From NCBI RefSeq assembly GCF_000374085.1, contig NZ_KB893548.1, positions 89,496 to 153,495 on the forward strand: a stretch of DNA of 64,000 nt, given 5' to 3'. The position numbers were made by a program, and so were the translations under genes. Source of the DNA: Spirosoma spitsbergense DSM 19989 (GTDB lineage: Bacteria > Bacteroidota > Bacteroidia > Cytophagales > Spirosomataceae). Below are positions 18,526-26,051 of the stretch, piece by piece. The notes under the pieces are model-generated. The model saw nothing but the letters and a program-made list of their open reading frames with translations. It had not been told where the DNA came from and did no database searches. Numbering within the stretch: position 1 is the stretch's first letter; each line of letters starts with the position of its first letter.

Positions 18526-19029
18526 ATGACAACCGAATTAAACAACCCCGCCGTACAATTCACACCTGACCGGCTGACCAGAGCCAAAGAAATTATTGAC
18601 TGGTATCCAGAAGGCAGACAGAAATCGGCTTTATTGCCACTCCTGCACCTCTTGCAGGAACAGGAAGGCTGGACAAGCCCGGAGGGAATGGATTACGTAG
18701 CCCGGATGCTCGATATCCAGCCGATTGAAGTATATGAGGTGGCCTCATTCTATACAATGTACCACCTCAATCCGGTGGGCAAACACGTAATCGAGTATTG
18801 TCGAACCGGCCCTTGTTGTCTGATGGGTGGAGAGGAAGTATACACTCATCTAAAACAACGGCTAGGTGTCGATACGGGCCAAACAACCGTAGATGGCCAG
18901 TTTACGCTTAAAGAAGTAGAATGTCTGGCAGCCTGTGGTATGGGACCCGTGTTTCAGATCCGGGAGAAATACTATATGCACCTGACCAATGAAAAGGTAG
19001 ACGAAATCATTGACGAACTGTCGAAATAA
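18526..19029 (+). CDS. nuoE: NADH-quinone oxidoreductase subunit E
   Basis: 167 residues, the 24-kDa [2Fe-2S] subunit (cluster N1a). Cluster ligands are in EYCRTGPCCLMGG (about 88-100) and VECLAACGMGPVFQI (about 127-141). It begins 3 bases after the DUF29-like gene and ends 9 bases before nuoF. Confidence 0.96.
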   Translation: MTTELNNPAVQFTPDRLTRAKEIIDWYPEGRQKSALLPLLHLLQEQEGWTSPEGMDYVARMLDIQPIEVYEVASFYTMYHLNPVGKHVIEYCRTGPCCLMGGEEVYTHLKQRLGVDTGQTTVDGQFTLKEVECLAACGMGPVFQIREKYYMHLTNEKVDEIIDELSK

Positions 19030-19038
19030 TTTCCATAC

Positions 19039-20379
19039 ATGGCTACTAAGATTTTAACCCAATATATTGACGTTCCGGGTATTGAAACCTTCGACGTTTA
19101 CCGCAAACAGGGAGGTTACACGGCTGTAGAGAAAGCTATAAAGACAATGACTCCCGAAGCCATTGTTGAGGAGGTCAAAAAAGCGGGCGTTCGGGGTCGG
19201 GGTGGTGCTGGCTTCCCGATGGGGATGAAGTGGAGCTTTTTGGCCAAGCCGGAGGGCGTTCCCCGTTACCTCGTCTGCAACGCTGATGAATCAGAACCAG
19301 GCACGTTCAAAGATCATTACCTGATGAAAAATCTCCCCCACCTGCTCATTGAGGGAATGATTATTTCATCGTTTGCACTGGGTGCCAACAAGTCATTTAT
19401 TTATGTTCGGGGAGAGTTAATGTACGTCATTCGTATCCTCGAAAAAGCCATTGCCGAAGCGAAAGCAAAAGGGTTTTTAGGTAAGAACATTCTGGGCTCG
19501 GGCTATGATCTCGAGTTAATCGTTCAACCTGGTGGTGGTGCCTACATCTGTGGAGAAGAAACCGCACTGCTCGAATCACTGGAGGGTAAACGGGGTAACC
19601 CACGGAATAAACCGCCGTTTCCGGCTGTAAAAGGACTGTATCAGTGTCCAACCGTTGTCAATAATGTGGAGTCCCTGGCCACAACTTCCTGGATTGTCAA
19701 TAATGGGGGCGATGCCTATGCCGCTATCGGTATCGGACGCAGCACGGGTACCAAACTTATTTCGGCGTCCGGCCACATTAACAAACCGGGTGTGTATGAA
19801 ATTGACCTCGGTGTTCCGGTCGAAGATTTCATTTATGCCGATGAATGGTGTGGGGGTATCCGGCCTGGTCATAAATTCAAGGCATTGGTAGCCGGTGGTT
19901 CATCGGTGCCTATTCTGCCCGCCAACCTGGCCCTTACCTTGGAGAACGGTGACAAGCGCCTGATGACCTACGAATCTTTGTCGGAGGGGGGCTTCAAAAC
20001 CGGTACCATGCTGGGGTCAGGTGGGTTCATTGTATTTGACGAAACTTCCTGCATTGTTCGCAATACCTGGAATTTCTCCCGGTTCTATCATCACGAATCA
20101 TGCGGTCAGTGTAGCCCGTGCCGTGAGGGAACGGGTTGGATGGAGAAAGTACTGCACCGGATTGAATACGGACATGGCCATCAGCAGGATATTGACTTGC
20201 TGGTCGATGTAGCCTCCAAAATTGAGGGAAATACTATTTGCCCCCTGGGCGATGCGGCTGCCTGGCCAGTGGCTAGTGCCATCCGGCATTTCCGGGATGA
20301 ATTCCAGTGGCATATCGATAACCCAATCGAAGCAACGCAACCGGGTGCCGTGTATCGGGGTGAAATGGCGTTGGTGTAA
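19039..20379 (+). CDS. nuoF: NADH-quinone oxidoreductase subunit F
   Basis: 446 residues, the 51-kDa subunit that oxidises NADH with FMN and passes electrons to cluster N3. Visible motifs are GVRGRGGAGFPMGMKW (about 50-65) for nucleotide/FMN binding, the FMN segment VCNADESEPGTFKD, the glycine-rich GAYICGEETALLES and the cluster motif ESCGQCSPCREGTGW (about 354-368) with a later Cys in GNTICPLGD. It forms the dehydrogenase module with NuoE and NuoG. Confidence 0.97.
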   Translation: MATKILTQYIDVPGIETFDVYRKQGGYTAVEKAIKTMTPEAIVEEVKKAGVRGRGGAGFPMGMKWSFLAKPEGVPRYLVCNADESEPGTFKDHYLMKNLPHLLIEGMIISSFALGANKSFIYVRGELMYVIRILEKAIAEAKAKGFLGKNILGSGYDLELIVQPGGGAYICGEETALLESLEGKRGNPRNKPPFPAVKGLYQCPTVVNNVESLATTSWIVNNGGDAYAAIGIGRSTGTKLISASGHINKPGVYEIDLGVPVEDFIYADEWCGGIRPGHKFKALVAGGSSVPILPANLALTLENGDKRLMTYESLSEGGFKTGTMLGSGGFIVFDETSCIVRNTWNFSRFYHHESCGQCSPCREGTGWMEKVLHRIEYGHGHQQDIDLLVDVASKIEGNTICPLGDAAAWPVASAIRHFRDEFQWHIDNPIEATQPGAVYRGEMALV

Positions 20380-20398
20380 TTCTAAATGAAGTAAAGCG

Positions 20399-20833
20399 AT
20401 GGACGAATTGACAATGCTGCGAAAAATGGTCGAAGAACACGACTACGAAGGAGCACTCGCCATCATTAGTGATTTAGATGAGATGGCTAAGGATGATAAA
20501 ATTAATAAGATTGAATCATTTTTACTTGTCTTACTTATTCATCTGATTAAGCAACATGCCGAACAGCGCACCACTAAATCGTGGAACCGCTTTATTGACA
20601 ACGCACTGGGCGGTATTGCTAAATCGAATAAGCGTCGGAGTGCCGGAGGGCATTATTTACGCGCCGAAGAATTCAAAGACCTAATCAGTGAAACGTTTCC
20701 TCTTGCCGTTCGGAATGCGGCATACGAAGCTTTTGAAGGCATTTATTCGGCAGAGCAATTGTCTGCTATGATTGATGCCAATCAAATTGAGCAGGAAGCG
20801 TTTAACCAGATTTTAACGTATAAACTTGAGTAG
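20399..20833 (+). CDS. Second DUF29-like small protein inside nuo operon
   Basis: 144 residues, soluble, mainly helical. The core IESFLLVLLIHLIKQHAEQ (about 40-58) followed by RTTKSWNRFIDNAL lines up with the core of the protein at 18079 (hydrophobic helix, basic turn, Ser-Trp, helix), and this pattern is typical of DUF29. The two are strongly diverged. It lies between nuoF (19 bases) and nuoG (9 bases). As with the first copy no function is known. The presence of two members in one operon suggests a shared role in complex I biogenesis, which is inference. Confidence 0.65.
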   Translation: MDELTMLRKMVEEHDYEGALAIISDLDEMAKDDKINKIESFLLVLLIHLIKQHAEQRTTKSWNRFIDNALGGIAKSNKRRSAGGHYLRAEEFKDLISETFPLAVRNAAYEAFEGIYSAEQLSAMIDANQIEQEAFNQILTYKLE

Positions 20834-20842
20834 TAGCGACGA

Positions 20843-21928
20843 ATGGAAGATACAAAGCCGCAATTATTGAAAGTCACTATTGACGGAATTGACGTTGAGG
20901 TAGAGCCCGGAACGACTATTTTGCAGGCAGCCCGTAAGATTGGTCCCGCCGTTTCCCCTCCGGCTATGTGTTATTATGAGCCGTTGAAAGGTAGTGGTGG
21001 AAAATGCCGGGCCTGTCTGGTTCGGGTAGCTGCCGGATCAGCTAAAGATCCGCGCCCAATGCCTAAACTGGTGGCTTCCTGCCTGACAGCCGTACAGGAT
21101 GGCATGGTTGTCGAGAATGAAACGAATCCGCAGGTGATTGAAGCCCGTAATGGGGTTGTTGAGTTCCTGCTGTTGAATCATCCGCTCGACTGCCCCGTTT
21201 GCGATCAGGCGGGGGAGTGTGATCTGCAGAACTTCGCCTTCGACCATGGAAAAGTAACGACCCGATACGAAGAAGATCGCCGTACGTTCGAAAAACAGGA
21301 CATTGGCCCGTACATTCAATTACATATGACCCGCTGTATTCTGTGCTACCGTTGTGTATATACGGCGGATCAGATTACCAATAAACGGGTACACGGTGTA
21401 TTGGGACGGGGCGATGCCTCCGAAATAGGAACGTACATCGAGAAGGCGATTGATAATGATTTCTCCGGTAATGTGATTGATGTATGCCCGGTAGGAGCCT
21501 TGACAGATAAAACGTATCGCTTCAAAAACCGGGTGTGGTTTTCCAAACCTGTCGATGCACATCGCAACTGCCCAACCTGTTCCGGTAAGGTGACGCTCTG
21601 GTATCGTGGTGAGGAGGTTATTCGTGTAACGGCCCGGAAAAATGAATGGAGTGAGGTAACTGAGTTCATTTGCAACACCTGCCGGTTTGATACTAAGAAA
21701 ACCAGCGACTGGACCATTGAAGGGCCAACGAAGATCTCGCGTAGTTCAGTCATTTCTGCCAATAAGTATCGGGCTGATGCCATCAAGCCAAGTTTTGGCC
21801 AACGCCTGGCGGCTGCCGAATATAAAGAAATCCCTGACGAGCGGGACACATCACAACTGGGAATTGAGCCTTTGCCACCCGAACGTTTTGCAAAAACGCT
21901 GCCGTCTGCTATGGCACCCGAACCGTGA
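20843..21928 (+). CDS. nuoG: NADH-quinone oxidoreductase subunit G, short form
   Basis: 361 residues, less than half of the enterobacterial protein. It keeps the iron-sulfur part: [2Fe-2S] ligands in CYYEPLKGSGGKCRAC (about 35-50), the His/Cys cluster in CPVCDQAGECDLQNFAFDHG (about 117-136), a further cluster in TRCILCYRC and CPVGALTDK, and NCPTC with CNTC (about 241-280). It then stops with a short tail and lacks the molybdopterin-oxidoreductase-like domain. Short NuoG is known in Bacteroidota, so this is not a broken gene. Confidence 0.93.
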   Translation: MEDTKPQLLKVTIDGIDVEVEPGTTILQAARKIGPAVSPPAMCYYEPLKGSGGKCRACLVRVAAGSAKDPRPMPKLVASCLTAVQDGMVVENETNPQVIEARNGVVEFLLLNHPLDCPVCDQAGECDLQNFAFDHGKVTTRYEEDRRTFEKQDIGPYIQLHMTRCILCYRCVYTADQITNKRVHGVLGRGDASEIGTYIEKAIDNDFSGNVIDVCPVGALTDKTYRFKNRVWFSKPVDAHRNCPTCSGKVTLWYRGEEVIRVTARKNEWSEVTEFICNTCRFDTKKTSDWTIEGPTKISRSSVISANKYRADAIKPSFGQRLAAAEYKEIPDERDTSQLGIEPLPPERFAKTLPSAMAPEP

Positions 21929-22028
21929 GTAGTTTGAGAGAACAGTAGTTGATTAGGCTTTAATGTAGTCGACCAAAGAACGGCGACTAGTCTTGACAGG
22001 CCAACAGGAAAACTGAAAACGTTTAAAA

Positions 22029-23186
22029 ATGGATTTAACCACATTGCTCGTAAAGGGGCTGATTATCCTGATTATTTTTGTGATAACGCTCACTATTGCT
22101 GCCTATTCTACCTATGGTGAGCGGAAGGTAGCTGCTTTTTTACAGGATCGTATTGGTCCCAACCGGGCTGGCCCCTGGGGTTTATTACAACCGCTGGCCG
22201 ATGGCGGCAAAATGTTTTTCAAGGAAGACTTTATTCCGGCACAGGCCAGCAAATGGCTGTTTATTCTTGGACCCTGTCTGGCCATGCTGACAGCACTCAT
22301 GTCGAGTGCTGTCATTCCCTTTGGAGACACCATACGATTTGGTAATTACGCTATTCCGGTTCAGGCTATCGAAATCAATATCGGTGTGCTATACATTTTT
22401 GGGGTAGTGTCACTGGGTGTGTATGGGGTAATGGTAGGAGGGTGGGCATCGAACAATAAGTTCTCGTTGTTAGGGGCTATTCGGGCCGCTTCGCAGAATA
22501 TAAGCTACGAAATTGCGCTTGGCCTCTCGCTCATCGCGATTCTGATGATGACAGGGTCGCTATCGCTACGGGCTATCATTGATGAACAAGCAACGTTTTT
22601 CGAGTGGAACATCTTCACCCAGCCACTAGGCTTCGTAATCTTCCTGACCTGCGCTTTCGCGGAATGTAACCGTACACCTTTCGATTTGCCGGAGTGCGAA
22701 ACGGAACTTATTGGTGGATATCATACTGAATATAGTTCGATGAAACTTGGCTTCTACCTTTTCGCGGAGTACATCAACATGTTTGTTTCATCGGCCTTTA
22801 TATCCGCCCTGTATTTTGGAGGGTTTCATTACCCGTTCATGAGTGAAATAAGCGGAGCGTTAGAAAACTCAATGGGTGCTATTGCGGGTCATAACGTAGC
22901 TACGGCGATTGGTATCGTTATGTTCTTTGCCAAAATTTTCTTCTTCATTTTCTTTTTCATGTGGGTTCGCTGGACGTTACCCCGCTTCCGCTACGACCAG
23001 TTGATGAACCTGGGATGGAAAACATTCATACCGCTGGCTATCCTGAATGTAGTAATAACCGGAGCAGGTCTGCTGTATGATTTCAAGTATGCAACCTGGA
23101 TTATTGCCATCACCATGATTGGTATGGTAGTCGTATCAAACGCCCGTGCACCGAAGCGGGAAGTGGTTAGGCCGGGAGTCGTTTAA
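22029..23186 (+). CDS. nuoH: NADH-quinone oxidoreductase subunit H
   Basis: 385 residues, the membrane subunit that completes the quinone channel. About eight helices are visible. Conserved loops include YGERKVAAFLQDRIGPNRAG (about 29-48), AFAECNRTPFDLPECETELI (about 211-230) and GYHTEYSSMKLG. The protein is somewhat longer than usual in the region 260-300 (FHYPFMSEISGALENSMG). The 100-base gap before it holds a small hairpin, TAGTCG/CGACTA at 21966-21989. Confidence 0.96.
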   Translation: MDLTTLLVKGLIILIIFVITLTIAAYSTYGERKVAAFLQDRIGPNRAGPWGLLQPLADGGKMFFKEDFIPAQASKWLFILGPCLAMLTALMSSAVIPFGDTIRFGNYAIPVQAIEINIGVLYIFGVVSLGVYGVMVGGWASNNKFSLLGAIRAASQNISYEIALGLSLIAILMMTGSLSLRAIIDEQATFFEWNIFTQPLGFVIFLTCAFAECNRTPFDLPECETELIGGYHTEYSSMKLGFYLFAEYINMFVSSAFISALYFGGFHYPFMSEISGALENSMGAIAGHNVATAIGIVMFFAKIFFFIFFFMWVRWTLPRFRYDQLMNLGWKTFIPLAILNVVITGAGLLYDFKYATWIIAITMIGMVVVSNARAPKREVVRPGVV

Positions 23187-23236
23187 AGTCAACACGTTTG
23201 CCGTTCATGCCGGTTATCCGGTAAAAACTGAAAAAA

Positions 23237-23803
23237 ATGCAGTTAACTAATCGTTCTAAACAGGTCAGTAATAAAGAAATGACGCTGGCCGAAAAGATGT
23301 ACCTGCCTGCTGTTATTAGCGGACTGGCTATCACTATCGGTCACTTCTTTCGAAAAAAGCCCACTATCCAATATCCGGAAGTTAAAAAGTATCTTGGCCC
23401 TATTTATCGGGGACATCATATTCTGAAACGGGATGAGCAGGGTCGGGAGCGGTGTACAGCCTGCGGCCTATGCGCTGTTGCCTGTCCGGCAGAAGCCATT
23501 TCTATGGTAGCTGCCGAGCGCGAAAAAGGAGAGGAAACGTTATATCGGGAGGAGAAATACGCTGCGGTTTACGAAATCAATATGCTGCGTTGCATCTTCT
23601 GTGGATTATGTGAGGAGGCTTGCCCAAAGCAGGCCGTCTACCTTCGCCATGACCGTATGGTGCCGGTTTTTCAGGAGCGCGACGAAGTGATTTACGGCAA
23701 AGACCGGCTGGTCGAGAAAATGGATGACCGCTATATCCGGGCCAATAACTCTGAAGTAAACACTACGCCAACCGAACCCAGCCTGACACGGGCGGCCACT
23801 TAA
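23237..23803 (+). CDS. nuoI: NADH-quinone oxidoreductase subunit I
   Basis: 188 residues, carrying two [4Fe-4S] clusters (N6a, N6b). The ferredoxin motifs are CTACGLCAVACP (about 73-84) and CIFCGLCEEACP (about 118-129). The start at 23237 is the first ATG; a second in-frame ATG at 23279 is less likely but possible. The C-terminal tail after residue 165 is Thr/Asn-rich and variable. Confidence 0.96.
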   Translation: MQLTNRSKQVSNKEMTLAEKMYLPAVISGLAITIGHFFRKKPTIQYPEVKKYLGPIYRGHHILKRDEQGRERCTACGLCAVACPAEAISMVAAEREKGEETLYREEKYAAVYEINMLRCIFCGLCEEACPKQAVYLRHDRMVPVFQERDEVIYGKDRLVEKMDDRYIRANNSEVNTTPTEPSLTRAAT

Positions 23804-23806
23804 TCT

Positions 23807-23901
23807 ATTGTCATTTGTTATCATTTTTAGTCATTAAGTAGTGGTTTATTAACTCTGTGCTACAAATGGCGATAAATGTCTACTCATGACTACCAATGAC
23901 C
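23807..23901. repeat. Imperfect inverted repeat between nuoI and nuoJ (GTCATT type)
   Basis: The left part contains GTCATTTGTTATCATTTTTA and the right part reads, on the other strand, GTCATTGGTAGTCATGAGTA. It shares the string GTCATTGGTAGT with the element at 47911-47987. Its right edge reaches the region of the nuoJ start. Confidence 0.55.
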
Positions 23902-23907
23902 AAAAAC

Positions 23908-24462
23908 ATGACTGAAACAATCGACTTCTTTAAAAATCTTACCCCCACCGGATACCTGTTTCTGGTCCTGACCGCTATCACGCTTTTTAGTGCTATTGGT
24001 GTGGTCACAGCGCGTAATCCAGTATACAGCGTTTTGGCCCTTATCGCTACATTCTTTTGTCTATCGGGTCATTACATTCTATTGAATGCTCAGTTTTTAG
24101 CGGCTGTTAATATCATTGTCTACGCCGGGGCTATCATGGTGCTATTCCTCTTCACCATCATGTTTTTAAATCTTCGGAGAGAAGATGAGGAGTCAAAAAC
24201 GAATGTCACCAAGATGATTTCGGTCGTGATGGGTGGCATACTGATGGTTATGCTGATTACGATATTCCGGGCAAAAAGCGCTCAGGTACCCACCTTCAGC
24301 AACACTGCGTTCAACGCAAGAACAGGACTGGTTGAGAATCTGGGGCAATTGCTATATAATGACTATATCCTGCCCTTCGAGTTGGCATCGGTACTTTTCC
24401 TGGTCGCTATGGTAGGGGCTGTCATGCTTGGTAAGCGCGAAGCAGGCGACCGGCACTTCTGA
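23908..24462 (+). CDS. nuoJ: NADH-quinone oxidoreductase subunit J
   Basis: 184 residues from the ATG at 23908; an earlier ATG at 23896 lies inside the intergenic repeat, so I prefer the later one, which matches the layout at 47995. Five membrane helices are visible, with the conserved GHYILLNAQFLAAVNIIVYAG, cut here, and ending in the pattern VGAVMLGKRE typical of NuoJ. It is the last complex I gene in the window: a terminator follows 29 bases later and nuoK, L, M and N are not present nearby. Confidence 0.94.
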   Translation: MTETIDFFKNLTPTGYLFLVLTAITLFSAIGVVTARNPVYSVLALIATFFCLSGHYILLNAQFLAAVNIIVYAGAIMVLFLFTIMFLNLRREDEESKTNVTKMISVVMGGILMVMLITIFRAKSAQVPTFSNTAFNARTGLVENLGQLLYNDYILPFELASVLFLVAMVGAVMLGKREAGDRHF

Positions 24463-24491
24463 TTGCAAAAAAAGTTTATCAATATTAGTTT

Positions 24492-24520
24492 ATAGCCGCT
24501 CTATGGAGCGGCTATTTTTA
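24492..24520 (+). terminator. Terminator after nuoJ
   Basis: ATAGCCGCTC and GAGCGGCTAT form a perfect 10-bp stem with a 4-base loop, followed by TTTTTA. It marks the real end of the nuo operon. Confidence 0.9.
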
Positions 24521-24573
24521 TGATGAGGCTCAGGATTAATTTATTGGTTACCGGGAAATGGGCGGGGTGATAG

Positions 24574-24585
24574 TATGCTTGCATA
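24574..24585. promoter_or_regulatory. Palindromic operator before thiolase gene
   Basis: TATGCTTGCATA, the same 12-base palindrome found twice before the acyl-CoA dehydrogenase gene. It lies 12 bases upstream of a TAAGTTTG -7 box, so a bound protein would cover the promoter. A TetR-type fatty-acid regulator is the likely kind of binder; this is inference. Confidence 0.65.
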
Positions 24586-24596
24586 ACAATTTTGCA

Positions 24597-24604
24597 TAAG
24601 TTTG
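24597..24604 (+). promoter_or_regulatory. Possible -7 box for thiolase gene
   Basis: TAAGTTTG fits TAnnTTTG, 68 bases before the ATG, immediately downstream of the palindromic operator. Confidence 0.45.
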
Positions 24605-24671
24605 TAATTATTCCCGTTTATGATAGGTTTATAGGGTATAGTTTCCTGCCAAATCAGTAATCAAGAAAAAT

Positions 24672-25850
24672 ATGGACGCATACATTGTAGCTGGATATCG
24701 AACCGCCGTAGGTAAAGCCCCGCGCGGAGGTCTCCGTTTCACCCGCCCTGATGATATGGCGGCTGACGTTATCAAACATTTGCTGACCCAGGTTCCCAAT
24801 CTTGACCCGGCCCGTGTAGAAGATTTAATTGTGGGTAATGCTGTGCCCGAAGCCGAACAGGGTATGCAGATTGCCCGGTATATCGCGCTGTTGTCCCTAC
24901 CGAACAGCGTGCCAGGCATGACCATTAACCGATATTGCGGTTCTGGTCTGGAAGCCATCGCCATTGCCTCTGCTAAAATTCATGCTGGTCTGGCCGATTG
25001 CATTATTGCAGGAGGTACCGAGTCAATGTCTATGGTGCCGGTTATGGGCTGGAAAACAGCGCTTAACTATGAAATTGCTAAAGCACACCCCGATTATTAT
25101 ATTGGTATGGGCCTAACGGCCGAACAGGTGGCTCAGCAGTTTAAAATCAGCCGCGATGCGCAGGACGAGTTCGCCCTGGAATCACATCAGAAAGCGTTGG
25201 CCGCTCAGAAAGAAGGGAAATTTACCGACGAGATTGTACCAATCAACGTGAGTGAAACCTATTTCGATGCGGAAAGTAATAAAAAGAAAACCCGTGAGTG
25301 GACTGTTGCCCAGGACGAAGGTCCGCGTAAAGACACTAGTGCCGAAGGACTGGCCAGATTACGTCCCGTGTTTGCGGCTGGTGGGTCCGTAACCGCCGGT
25401 AACTCCTCACAAACATCCGACGGAGCCGCTTTTGTGGTAGTGATGTCGGAGAAACTGGTTAATGAACTGAATCTACAGCCTATTGCCCGGATGGTATCGT
25501 ATGCCACAGCGGGTGTAGAACCCAAAATTATGGGTATAGGGCCGGTGGCCGCTATTCCAATTGCCCTTAAAAAGGCTGGGATGAAACAGGACGACATCGA
25601 ACTCATTGAGCTAAATGAAGCCTTTGCTGCCCAATCGCTGGCCGTTATTCAGGAATTGGGTCTGGACCGCAGTAGGATAAACCCGAACGGTGGGGCTATC
25701 GCGCTGGGACACGCACTGGGTTCTACCGGTGCCCGGTTATCGGTACAGCTATTGAACGAGATGCGCCGTCGCAACCAGAAATACGGCATGGTGTCGGCCT
25801 GCGTTGGTGGTGGACAGGGTGTCGCCGGGATTTTCGAGCGATTGAATTAA
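24672..25850 (+). CDS. fadA: Acetyl-CoA acyltransferase (thiolase)
   Basis: 392 residues. It performs the thiolytic step of fatty acid beta-oxidation, or the reverse condensation. The acylated Cys is in NRYCGSGLEAIA (about 88-99), and the catalytic His and second Cys are in NEAFAAQS, GGAIALGHALGSTGAR (about 345-360) and SACVGGGQG (about 377-385). The length is normal for thiolase I/II. It shares the TATGCTTGCATA palindrome with the acyl-CoA dehydrogenase gene after it, which supports the beta-oxidation role. The symbol is by role; the exact chain-length preference is not visible. Confidence 0.92.
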   Translation: MDAYIVAGYRTAVGKAPRGGLRFTRPDDMAADVIKHLLTQVPNLDPARVEDLIVGNAVPEAEQGMQIARYIALLSLPNSVPGMTINRYCGSGLEAIAIASAKIHAGLADCIIAGGTESMSMVPVMGWKTALNYEIAKAHPDYYIGMGLTAEQVAQQFKISRDAQDEFALESHQKALAAQKEGKFTDEIVPINVSETYFDAESNKKKTREWTVAQDEGPRKDTSAEGLARLRPVFAAGGSVTAGNSSQTSDGAAFVVVMSEKLVNELNLQPIARMVSYATAGVEPKIMGIGPVAAIPIALKKAGMKQDDIELIELNEAFAAQSLAVIQELGLDRSRINPNGGAIALGHALGSTGARLSVQLLNEMRRRNQKYGMVSACVGGGQGVAGIFERLN

Positions 25851-25866
25851 TCGAAGGAAACGGCGT

Positions 25867-25903
25867 AAAAAAGGGTGATGAATAATTTCATCAGCCTTTT
25901 TTT
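25867..25903 (+). terminator. Terminator after thiolase gene
   Basis: TGATGA/TCATCA stem extended by AAAAAAGG and CCTTTTTT with one mismatch, ending in a T run, 16 bases after the stop codon. Confidence 0.8.
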
Positions 25904-25964
25904 AATTACCCTGTTCCAATCTGACAACTAGCTACATCTCACACGGTACTATCCACTTTCTAAA

Positions 25965-25996
25965 AAATAATTAGTATGCTTGCATACTAATTATTT
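25965..25996. promoter_or_regulatory. Long perfect palindrome (operator) before acyl-CoA dehydrogenase gene
   Basis: Fifteen-base perfect arms around a TT centre; the core is TATGCTTGCATA, identical to the site before the thiolase gene, and the arms extend to AATAATTAG and its complement. It lies 56 bases before the start codon. A high-affinity operator for a dimeric repressor is the simplest reading. Confidence 0.75.
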
Positions 25997-26022
25997 AGTG
26001 ATTTTCTTTGTTATATAAATAG

Positions 26023-26034
26023 TATGCAAGCATA
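26023..26034. promoter_or_regulatory. Second operator copy before acyl-CoA dehydrogenase gene
   Basis: TATGCAAGCATA, the reverse complement of TATGCTTGCATA, 17 bases before the start codon. Centre-to-centre distance to the long palindrome is 48 bases. Confidence 0.65.
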
Positions 26035-26051
26035 ATAAACATTCCTGAACA

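Noticed and set aside
20843-21928. nuoG as a truncated pseudogene
   Set aside because: All iron-sulfur motifs are present and short NuoG is usual in this phylum.
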